From an uncultured Spirochaetaceae bacterium (GTDB taxonomy: Bacteria > Spirochaetota > Spirochaetia > Treponematales > UBA12059): DNA of 5,237 bases. The stretch is taken from assembly GCA_938004315.1 (NCBI GenBank), contig CALKWG010000281.1, forward strand, positions 1-5,237, given 5' to 3'. Below, in pieces: positions 1-5,237 of the stretch (the first letter of the stretch is position 1; each line of letters starts with the position of its first letter). The translations under genes were made by a program, and so were the position numbers. The notes under the pieces are model-generated. The model had not been told where the DNA came from and did no database searches. It saw only the letters and a program-made list of their open reading frames with translations.

Positions 1-2174
1 ACTGCTTCCCCGCCGAGATAGCCCACGGCGCGGTGCAGGACTGCCTGGACAAGGGCGCCGACTACGTGCTCCTCGCCCACTTCCGCGACATGCCCAGCTA
101 CGAGGACGAGGTCCACGCCAACTTCTGCCCCATCACGCAGGGCCTGCCCTATTACATCAGCAAGGCCTTCCCCGACGTGGACGAGGGGCGCTTCCTGCCC
201 CTGGTGGTCAGCTTCAAATTCGGCGACAAGAAGGCCCTGGAGCACTTCCAGGAGTTCGGCTCGCTCCTCGGGCTCGCCGAGCGCGAGGTGGAGGCCGCCT
301 TCGACAAGGCCCTGGCCAAGCAGCGCGACTACGCCAAGGCCGCCCGCGCCCTAGGCGAGCGCGCCTTGGCCGAATCCCGGGCGGCCGACCGGCCGGTCAT
401 CGCGCTCCTGGGGCGCCCTTACAACGCCTTCACGCCCGAGGCCAACATGGGCATACCGCGCAAGTTCGCCACGCGGGGCTATTCGGTCATACCCTTCGAT
501 ATCCTGCCTTTCGAGAAGGAGGATATCTTCCCCAATATGTACTGGTACTACGGCCAGCAGGACATGAAGGCGGCGGCGCTCCTGGCCAAGGAGGAGAACG
601 TCTACGTCACCTTCATCACCAACTTCTCCTGCGCGCCCGACTCCTTCATCCTGCACTACCTGAAGTGGATGATGGGCCAGAAGCCCTTCCTGGTGCTGGA
701 GCTGGATTCGCACTCCGCCGACGCCGGCATCGACACCCGGGTCGAGGCCTTCCTGGACATCATCGACGGCTACCGCGCCAAGAAGGCCGAGCTCGAAGAG
801 GAGCGCTACGACAACGGCTACCGCTTCGAGTGCGGCGGCGACGACGACCTACGCGTTCGGAAGGTCGCGACCGGCGAGGCCATCCCGGTGCGCGGCAATA
901 AGCGCGTGCGCCTCCTCCTAGCCAACATGGGCGGCGTGGGTACCGAATTCATGGCCGCCACCCTGCGCGGCGTGGGCATCAACGCCGAGGCGCTGCCCCA
1001 GGCCACGAGCAAAACCATCCAGGTCGCGCGCGCCCACGCCTCGGGCAAGGAGTGCGTCCCGAGCCACCTCGTGCTCGGCGGCGCCCTGCAGTTCTTCTTC
1101 TCCGAGCGCTACCGCAAGGACGAGCTGTACCTGCTTTTCGTGCCCATCACCACCGGGCCCTGCCGCACCGGCCAGTACTACGTCTACTTCGAGAACCTGT
1201 TCCGCGACCTACGGCTCGAGAACGTGGTGGTCTTCACCCTCTCGGCCGACAATTCCTACACGGAGCTCGGGCCGCGCTTCGCCCACGACATGTGGAAGGG
1301 CCTCGTGGTTTCCGACTACCTCAAGGACATCGAGACCTCGCTCCGCGCCGTGGCCGCCGACCCTGAGGCCGCCCTCAAGGCCTACGGCGATTCCTGGCGC
1401 CCCATGATGAAGGCCATCGAAGCCAAGCCCGACGCCCTCTGGCCCGAGCTGAAGCGCATAGCCGCCGAGATCAAGCGCATCCCCCTGAAGCGCAAGCCGG
1501 CCGACTGCCCGCGCGTCCTCGTCGTGGGCGAGATCTACGTGCGGCGCGACGACTTCGCCGTGGGAGAGCTTACCCAGCTCATGAGCGAGCGCGGCATCGT
1601 GGTCAAGGTCTCGGGCGTGGGCGAGTGGATTCACTACCTGGACTTCGTGCGCGAATATAACCTCCTAAAGCAGTACCGCCTCGTCCCGCGGCCCCTGCGC
1701 TGGCTCTCCGAGCCGGCTCGTAGGCTCATGAAGCTCTGGATCGAGGAAGCCTGGAAGCATCACGTGGAGCGGAAAGTGCTGGCCATACTCGGCCCGACGG
1801 GCCTCATCCCCGAGGGGCCGCACGACATGCGGCAGATCATGAAGGCCGCCGGCGAGCGCTTCGTGAGCCACGACCTGCAGTCGGAGATCGTCGTCTCCTC
1901 GGGCGCGGCCAGCGTGGCCATGGACCTGGGCTACTCGGGAGTGGTGAACATCAGCCCCTTCGCCTGCCTCATCGGCCGCGTAATCGAGGGCATCTATACC
2001 CCCTGGGCGCGCGAGCGCAATTACCCGACCATATCGGTGGAGGTGGACGGCAACCAGCTGCCGCCGAACATCGTGAACAAGCTCAATATCTTCATGGTCA
2101 ACGCGCTGCGCTTCCGCGGCAAGGGCGACGTCGCGGAGCTCATCGACAAGGTCGAGGAGCCGGCCGGCGCCTAG
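1..2174 (+). CDS. Acyl-CoA dehydratase activase-related protein (DUF2229 / HgdB-like), 5'-truncated
   Basis: The C-terminal 723 residues are present; the frame is open to the window edge (first full codon at 3). The GTG at 33 is not the start, because the family motif CFPAEIAHG is encoded just upstream of it. Counting from codon 3, visible motifs are NFCP (Cys42), GRPYN (137-141), NFSCAPDSF (Cys210), ELDSH (233-237), GKECVP (Cys351), GPCRTGQYY (Cys387), GEIYVRRDDF (509-518) and ISPFACLIG (Cys655). This order matches DUF2229 followed by an HgdB-like region. Family members are related to 2-hydroxyacyl-CoA dehydratase and benzoyl-CoA reductase systems, in which cytoplasmic ATPase activators pass electrons through [4Fe-4S] clusters. 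The conserved cysteines are likely cluster ligands (inference). Relatives often carry two BcrA/BadF-type ATPase domains before this region, in proteins near 1,400 residues, so those domains may lie upstream. The exact substrate is unknown. No frameshift is seen. The TAG stop overlaps the stop of the convergent channel gene. Confidence 0.9.
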   Translation, partial: CFPAEIAHGAVQDCLDKGADYVLLAHFRDMPSYEDEVHANFCPITQGLPYYISKAFPDVDEGRFLPLVVSFKFGDKKALEHFQEFGSLLGLAEREVEAAFDKALAKQRDYAKAARALGERALAESRAADRPVIALLGRPYNAFTPEANMGIPRKFATRGYSVIPFDILPFEKEDIFPNMYWYYGQQDMKAAALLAKEENVYVTFITNFSCAPDSFILHYLKWMMGQKPFLVLELDSHSADAGIDTRVEAFLDIIDGYRAKKAELEEERYDNGYRFECGGDDDLRVRKVATGEAIPVRGNKRVRLLLANMGGVGTEFMAATLRGVGINAEALPQATSKTIQVARAHASGKECVPSHLVLGGALQFFFSERYRKDELYLLFVPITTGPCRTGQYYVYFENLFRDLRLENVVVFTLSADNSYTELGPRFAHDMWKGLVVSDYLKDIETSLRAVAADPEAALKAYGDSWRPMMKAIEAKPDALWPELKRIAAEIKRIPLKRKPADCPRVLVVGEIYVRRDDFAVGELTQLMSERGIVVKVSGVGEWIHYLDFVREYNLLKQYRLVPRPLRWLSEPARRLMKLWIEEAWKHHVERKVLAILGPTGLIPEGPHDMRQIMKAAGERFVSHDLQSEIVVSSGAASVAMDLGYSGVVNISPFACLIGRVIEGIYTPWARERNYPTISVEVDGNQLPPNIVNKLNIFMVNALRFRGKGDVAELIDKVEEPAGA

Positions 2175-3076
2175 GTGCCAGCCGGGGGGGCGAGGCCGGC
2201 CGGGGCCGACGGCCCGGCCGGCAGGTCCTTGATATGGATGTCGCGCTGCGGGTAGGGGAGCTCCACCCCCTCCCGCTTGAAGGCCTCGAAGACCGCGTAG
2301 TAGAGCCGGCTCTTTAGGACCCGCGGCCGGTCGATGAACTCGCGCGACCAGACCCGCAGGTTGAAGTTGAGCGCGCTGTCGCCGTAGCTCTCGAAGAGCA
2401 CGTCCGGGGCCGGCGATCGGAGCACTCCGGATTCGGCTTCCGCCACCTCGAGTAATATCTTCTTTATGCGCGCCGGATCCTCCCGATGCGACACCCCTAC
2501 GGGGAAGTTGTAGCGGATGTTGCGGTCGTTGTGGCTCCAGTTGATCACGGTGGCCGCGACGAACTGCGAATTCGGCACGATGACCGCGATATTGTCGTTC
2601 GTAAGTATCGTCGTCGCGCGCATGGAAATTTTGACCACGTTACCCGCCACGCCGTCTATCTCTACGCGGTCGCCTAGCTTTACGGGCCGCTCGAGGAGTA
2701 TGACCAGGCCGCTTACCACGTTGTTCGTGATGGTCTGCAGGCCGAAGCCCACGCCCACGCCCAGGGCGCCGAAGAGTATCGTCAGGCTGCTTAAGTCCAG
2801 GCCCGCGCTTTGGAAGATGACGATGAAGCCTATGGTGAGGACGAGATAACGCAGGATGGACGCTGCCGCGTCCCGCACGCCCAGCTCGATGCTGCTCTTG
2901 GCCATGAGCTTATGCACCGCCCAGCGGTGGAGGCGCTTGGTCGCCCATACCAGGGCTATGCTCAGCGCGGCGATGCTCACCAAAGTCCAGAGCGTGACCG
3001 AACTCGAGCCTAGGCTGAAGAGGGGACGCGTCATGAAGGCGCGGATCGCGCCGAACAGGGCTAAGGCGACGTCCAT
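2171..3076 (-). CDS. MscS-family small-conductance mechanosensitive ion channel
   Basis: A complete 301-residue inner-membrane channel, close to the usual MscS core length (E. coli MscS is 286). MscS channels open under membrane tension and release solutes during hypoosmotic shock. Predicted helices are TM1 about 28-46, TM2 about 72-90 and TM3 about 97-128. TM3 carries the Gly/Ala-rich pore stretch GALGVGVGFGLQ (103-114) followed by NNVVSG and ERPVKLGDRVEIDG (129-142), the family signature leading into the beta domain. VPNSQF (167-172) and the C-terminal LPYPQRDIHI (273-282) are also typical. The last 16 residues (286-301) form a Pro/Ala/Gly-rich tail that is not part of the family core. The ATG at 3076 has no Shine-Dalgarno but sits 6 nt after a promoter -10 box, suggesting leaderless translation. 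The next in-frame Met (15) also lacks a good ribosome site. The gene is convergent with the dehydratase-related gene and divergent from the MuiA-like gene. Whether it senses tension or has a specialised role cannot be told. Confidence 0.93.
   Translation of the reverse strand: MDVALALFGAIRAFMTRPLFSLGSSSVTLWTLVSIAALSIALVWATKRLHRWAVHKLMAKSSIELGVRDAAASILRYLVLTIGFIVIFQSAGLDLSSLTILFGALGVGVGFGLQTITNNVVSGLVILLERPVKLGDRVEIDGVAGNVVKISMRATTILTNDNIAVIVPNSQFVAATVINWSHNDRNIRYNFPVGVSHREDPARIKKILLEVAEAESGVLRSPAPDVLFESYGDSALNFNLRVWSREFIDRPRVLKSRLYYAVFEAFKREGVELPYPQRDIHIKDLPAGPSAPAGLAPPAGT
2195..2222. terminator. GC-rich hairpin at convergent gene ends (candidate bidirectional terminator)
   Basis: GCCGGCCGGG at 2195-2204 is the exact reverse complement of CCCGGCCGGC at 2213-2222. 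Two more inner pairs (2206-2207 with 2211-2212) close a GAC loop, with one bulged G at 2205. It begins 21 nt after the stop of the plus-strand gene and lies within the last codons of the minus-strand channel gene. There is no T-run on either side, so it is not a classical intrinsic terminator. It could instead block read-through or protect 3' ends, or simply reflect the Pro-Ala-Gly coding repeat. Confidence 0.35.
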
Positions 3077-3082
3077 GCCTAC

Positions 3083-3111
3083 AGTATCGGCCTATTCGAG
3101 CCTGGATGCAA
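3083..3111 (-). promoter_or_regulatory. Sigma70-like promoter of the mscS-family gene (leaderless arrangement)
   Basis: On the minus strand, TTGCAT (3111-3106) and GATACT (3088-3083) are separated by exactly 17 nt, each matching four of six consensus bases. Only 6 nt separate the -10 box from the channel ATG, so the expected transcription start falls on or next to the A of that ATG at 3076. This explains the absence of a Shine-Dalgarno sequence. Spacing and position are seen; activity is inferred. Confidence 0.5.
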
Positions 3112-3115
3112 ACCG

Positions 3116-3137
3116 GCCCGCCGTCCGTCCGGCGGGC
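3116..3137. repeat. Inverted repeat in the divergent intergenic region
   Basis: GCCCGCCG (3116-3123) and CGGCGGGC (3130-3137) form a perfect 8-bp dyad around a 6-nt spacer. It lies just upstream of the channel's -35 box and about 23 nt upstream of the opposite gene's -10 box. It could be an operator for a regulator acting on both promoters, but in GC-rich DNA a dyad of this size can arise by chance. Confidence 0.25.
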
Positions 3138-3160
3138 GGGAAGCCGCGGCCGTTTTGCGC

Positions 3161-3166
3161 TATAGT
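3161..3166 (+). promoter_or_regulatory. Candidate -10 box for the MuiA-like gene
   Basis: TATAGT matches five of six bases of the TATAAT consensus and stands out in a GC-rich region. Transcription would start near 3173 and give a leader of about 53 nt. No recognisable -35 box lies 17 nt upstream (GGGAAG), so the promoter may need an activator or another sigma factor, or the call may be off by a few bases (TAGTAT at 3163 is an overlapping alternative). Confidence 0.4.
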
Positions 3167-3213
3167 ATCCGGGAGCGCCGACCGGGATCGCCGGCGGCTC
3201 CCCGACCGAATAC

Positions 3214-3218
3214 GGAGG
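3214..3218 (+). promoter_or_regulatory. Shine-Dalgarno site fixing the MuiA-like start
   Basis: GGAGG ends 7 nt before the ATG at 3226, an optimal spacing. It supports that start, which is also the one that gives a well-formed signal peptide. Confidence 0.8.
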
Positions 3219-3225
3219 ATATCCC

Positions 3226-4902
3226 ATGATTACCATACGAAGCCTACGCCGAAACGCGCTTATCGCCGGCCTCGCCGTCGCCGCCCTCTCGACGGCCGCG
3301 GCCCAAGGCGCGGCCCCGCCCGAGCTCAGGCCCGATTCCAAGCCAGCCCGCGTTACCGTGTACCGCGACCGCGCCTTGGTCACCCGCGTGGCCGAGCTCC
3401 AGCTGCCCGCCGGCGAGAGCGTCGTCATCCTGTCCGGCCTGCCCGCGGCCGCCGACCGCGCGAGCTTCCAGGTGAGCGGCGCCGGAGCCTTCGCCCTGCG
3501 CGACGTGCGCGCCTCGGTGAGGCAGCTCACCCGCGACGTCTCCGCCCAGCTCAGGGCCTTGGAGGACCAGAAGCGCGCCCAGGAGGATCTCCTCCTCGCG
3601 GTGAACGATAAGATCAAGGAGGCCGAGGCCGAGCGCGGCTTCCTGGACGGCATGGCCAAGCGCCTGACTACCGGCGCGTCGCCCGACGAGGCCGCGCCCC
3701 TGGACACCGCGGCCTGGGCTAAGATGATCGACTTCTACCGTTCCCGCAGCGAGGCGGTCAACCAGGCCGTCCGTACGGCCAGGCGCCAAGCCCAAGCCTA
3801 CCAGGCCGAGATCGACAGGCTCAACCGCGAGATCAGGGCCTTAGGCAGCGGCACCCGGCTCTCCGTGGTAGAGGCCGAGCTCGTGGTGGAGGCCGCCGCC
3901 CCGACCCGCGCCCGCATAGAGCTCAGCTATCTTGTATCCGGCCCGTCTTGGAAGCCCGACTACGTCCTTCGCGCCGACTCCGAAGGCGCGCGCATGAACG
4001 TCCAGTACCGCGCCATGGTCAGGCAGAACACCGGCGAGGACTGGGACGGCGTGGCCCTCTCGCTCTCGACCGCCAGGCCCCAGGTGGGCGGCACCATGCC
4101 CAGCCTCTCGCCTTGGGTGCTCGACGTATACCGCCCCGAGCCGGCGCCGCGACCCTACGGCGGGGCCGAACGCAGCGCCGCCCCGGCCGCGCCCATGATG
4201 GCCGAATCGGCCGCCGACTTCGAGAAACTGGCCGAGCCCATGGAGTACGTGACCGCCGAGGTCTCCGACGGCGCCACCGCCGTAACCTTCCGGGTAGCCG
4301 GGCTTTCGAGCGTCTCCTCGGACAACAAGGAGCGCAGCCTCACCGTGGCCGCGCTCGAGCTGCCGGTGCGCTACTCCTACGCCGCAGCGCCTAAGCTCTC
4401 GCCCTTCGCCTACTTCCGCGCCGAGGCGACGAACGACTCGGCCTATCCCTTCCTGCCCGGCCCGGCCCATGTCTACGTCGACGGCAGCTACGTCGCCGAC
4501 GCGACCCTTGGCTCCGTCCCGAGCGGCGGCCAGTTCAGCGCCGACCTAGGCATCGACGAGTCGGTGAAGCTCGAGCGCGTCCTCGTGCGCAAGTTCGACG
4601 AGACCACCGGCGTCATAGCCCGTCGCTCCAAGACCACCTGGGAATACGAGATACGCGTCAAGAACGAGAAGCGGCGCGAGATCACCTTGCTCGTCTATGA
4701 TCAGCTGCCGCGCTCGGCCAACGAGCAGATCGTTGTCAAGGCGATCGCCCCGGCCTACGCCAAGGATAGCGACGCGCTCAAGAAGCTGGACGGCGAGGTC
4801 TTCGAATGGACCCTGCGCCTGGCCCCCGGCCAAGAGGCCAAGCTGCCGCTTTCCTTCAGCGTGGACTACCCGCGGGGCACGCCGATCACGGGGCTGGAGT
4901 AA
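3226..4902 (+). CDS. Exported DUF4140/DUF4139 (MuiA-family) protein
   Basis: A complete 558-residue protein with the MuiA-family layout. Residues 1 to about 28 form a signal peptide: Arg5/Arg8/Arg9, a hydrophobic core ALIAGLAVAAL, then a small-residue region near AAAQGAA. DUF4140 spans about 40-140 (ARVTVYRDRALVTRV, then SGLPAAADRASFQVSG). Residues about 100-207 are charged, Ala/Glu/Arg-rich and probably coiled coil, broken by a TTGASPDEAAPL linker. DUF4139 spans about 225-558, with LSYLVSGPSWKPDYVLR (233-249), the hallmark RQNTGEDWDGVALSLSTARP (266-285), FLPGPAHVYVDG (409-420), RRSKTTWEYEIRVKN (466-480) and the family-typical ending VDYPRGTPITGLE. An Ala/Pro-rich stretch (304-335) interrupts DUF4139. 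The family was named from a mucoidy-inhibitor phenotype; its biochemical role is unsettled, and a periplasmic or envelope role is inferred from the signal peptide. It is divergent from the channel gene and followed by a hairpin, so it is probably monocistronic. Confidence 0.9.
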   Translation: MITIRSLRRNALIAGLAVAALSTAAAQGAAPPELRPDSKPARVTVYRDRALVTRVAELQLPAGESVVILSGLPAAADRASFQVSGAGAFALRDVRASVRQLTRDVSAQLRALEDQKRAQEDLLLAVNDKIKEAEAERGFLDGMAKRLTTGASPDEAAPLDTAAWAKMIDFYRSRSEAVNQAVRTARRQAQAYQAEIDRLNREIRALGSGTRLSVVEAELVVEAAAPTRARIELSYLVSGPSWKPDYVLRADSEGARMNVQYRAMVRQNTGEDWDGVALSLSTARPQVGGTMPSLSPWVLDVYRPEPAPRPYGGAERSAAPAAPMMAESAADFEKLAEPMEYVTAEVSDGATAVTFRVAGLSSVSSDNKERSLTVAALELPVRYSYAAAPKLSPFAYFRAEATNDSAYPFLPGPAHVYVDGSYVADATLGSVPSGGQFSADLGIDESVKLERVLVRKFDETTGVIARRSKTTWEYEIRVKNEKRREITLLVYDQLPRSANEQIVVKAIAPAYAKDSDALKKLDGEVFEWTLRLAPGQEAKLPLSFSVDYPRGTPITGLE

Positions 4903-4911
4903 GCCATACAT

Positions 4912-4938
4912 CGCGGGCCGAACGCCGGGCGGCCCGCG
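4912..4938 (+). terminator. Hairpin after the MuiA-like gene (candidate terminator)
   Basis: CGCGGGCCG (4912-4920) pairs perfectly with CGGCCCGCG (4930-4938) around a 9-nt loop, starting 10 nt after the TAA stop. The position suits a terminator, but there is no T-run after it, so termination may be Rho-dependent or the element may only stabilise the 3' end. Confidence 0.45.
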
Positions 4939-5054
4939 CCTCCGGGGGCTCCGTTCCGAACCAGCCCGCCGGGCAAGATACGCGTCCCCGAAGCTTAGCG
5001 GAGCTTTAACCGCGGGCTCGCGGCGGCCTAACGGCTTCATGGTCGAATGCGGCC

Positions 5055-5155
5055 ATGAACGACCGATTACGGGCTTCATTAGCCATCGCCGCGCTCGTCC
5101 TCGTCGCCGGCTCGCCTATCCGGGCCCCGGCGAGCGCCGGCCGCGGGGCCTTCCC
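5055..5155 (+). CDS. N-terminus of a probable exported protein, 3'-truncated by adapter sequence
   Basis: Thirty-three complete codons are genomic. They encode a typical signal peptide: a short basic start (MNDRLR), a hydrophobic core ASLAIAALVLVAG, and an Ala-Ser-Ala site (26-28) where signal peptidase I would cut. The mature part is almost wholly missing, so no function can be given. An in-frame TAA at 5007-5009 limits the start, and 5055 is the only ATG after it. No clear Shine-Dalgarno is visible. Reading on from 5156 gives seven more residues and a TAG, but that stop lies in sequencing adapter and is not real. The 152-bp gap and hairpin after the MuiA-like gene suggest separate transcription. 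Confidence 0.55.
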
Positions 5156-5213
5156 AGATCGGAAGAGCGTCGTGTAGGGAAAGAGTGTGGGTCGCGGTGG
5201 TCGTCGTATCCTT
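5156..5213. other. Illumina TruSeq universal adapter read-through (artefact, not genomic)
   Basis: The 33 bases at 5156-5188 begin AGATCGGAAGAGCGTCGTGT and end GGGAAAGAGTGT. They match without error the reverse complement of the TruSeq universal (P5-side) adapter. The next 25 bases (5189-5213) match the remaining P5 segment at 20 of 25 positions, including CGGTGGTCG and CGTATC intact, as expected from error-rich read ends. No index sits between the two parts, which fits the non-indexed universal adapter. The adapter was recalled from memory and aligned by eye. Confidence 0.97.
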
Positions 5214-5237
5214 CACTGACAAATATCTCAACAGATA
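5214..5237. other. Unassignable tail beyond the adapter end
   Basis: These 24 AT-richer bases follow the end of the adapter match, in sharp contrast to the GC-rich genome. They most likely come from sequencing past the end of the library molecule and should not be annotated. Confidence 0.8.

Noticed and set aside
33..35. GTG as the start codon of the dehydratase-related gene
   Set aside because: The same frame is open upstream and encodes the family motif CFPAEIAHG at 3-29, so the gene continues past the window edge.
2910..3707. Long minus-strand frame and plus-strand frame 2856-3611 spanning the divergent region
   Set aside because: Both overlap two well-supported genes and their promoters, and their translations show no family features.
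3226..4500. Long open frames on the minus strand and in other plus frames across the MuiA-like gene
   Set aside because: They are rich in Arg, Gly, Ala and His without recognisable domains, as expected of shadow frames in GC-rich coding DNA; the sense frame has clear family motifs.
4991..5006. Short dyad AAGCT/AGCTT followed by TTT, as a possible terminator
   Set aside because: The stem is only 5 bp and the T-run 3 nt, too weak to call; the 9-bp hairpin at 4912-4938 is a better candidate.
4903..5054. Possible small RNA or extra small gene between the MuiA-like gene and the truncated gene
   Set aside because: No ORF with a ribosome site, no convincing promoter and no recognised RNA fold beyond the hairpin after the stop codon.
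5039..5237. ORF from the ATG at 5039, open to the window end
   Set aside because: Its genomic part is Arg/Pro-rich shadow-frame sequence overlapping the signal-peptide ORF, and its end is the adapter-encoded RSEERRVGKEC peptide.

Overview
The window is about two-thirds GC by eye. It reads as ordinary bacterial chromosome, probably from an uncultured Gram-negative-type bacterium with an anaerobic metabolism. The metabolic hint is a large acyl-CoA dehydratase/activase-related iron-sulfur protein, a family concentrated in anaerobes. The envelope hint is a MuiA-type (DUF4140/DUF4139) protein with a signal peptide. The taxon cannot be fixed from these genes; Deltaproteobacteria-like, Elusimicrobia-like or spirochaete-like lineages would all fit.

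Layout: (1) 1-2174, plus strand: the C-terminal 723 residues of an acyl-CoA dehydratase activase-related protein (DUF2229 plus an HgdB-like region), cut at its 5' end by the window edge. (2) 2171-3076, minus strand: a complete MscS-family mechanosensitive channel, convergent with gene 1. The two genes share the palindrome CTAG, so their stop codons overlap, and a strong GC-rich hairpin lies just inside the channel gene's 3' end. (3) 3077-3225: a 149-bp divergent intergenic region with a good sigma70-like promoter for the channel, placed so that its mRNA would be leaderless. It also holds a dyad and a -10 box plus strong Shine-Dalgarno for the gene on the other side. (4) 3226-4902, plus strand: a complete 558-residue exported DUF4140/coiled-coil/DUF4139 protein, followed by a hairpin. 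(5) 5055-5155, plus strand: the first 33 codons of another probably exported protein. (6) 5156-5237: not genomic. It opens with 33 bases identical to the Illumina TruSeq universal (P5-side) adapter in read-through orientation, continues into a degraded copy of the rest of that adapter, and ends in 24 bases of unassignable tail.

The genes do not form an evident pathway. The channel and the MuiA-like protein both belong to the envelope and share a divergent promoter region, but nothing shows a functional link. I found no mobile element, CRISPR array, tRNA or rRNA, and no sign of a novel system. The most consequential observation is the adapter contamination at the 3' end, which creates a false stop codon in the last gene and a false read-through ORF.
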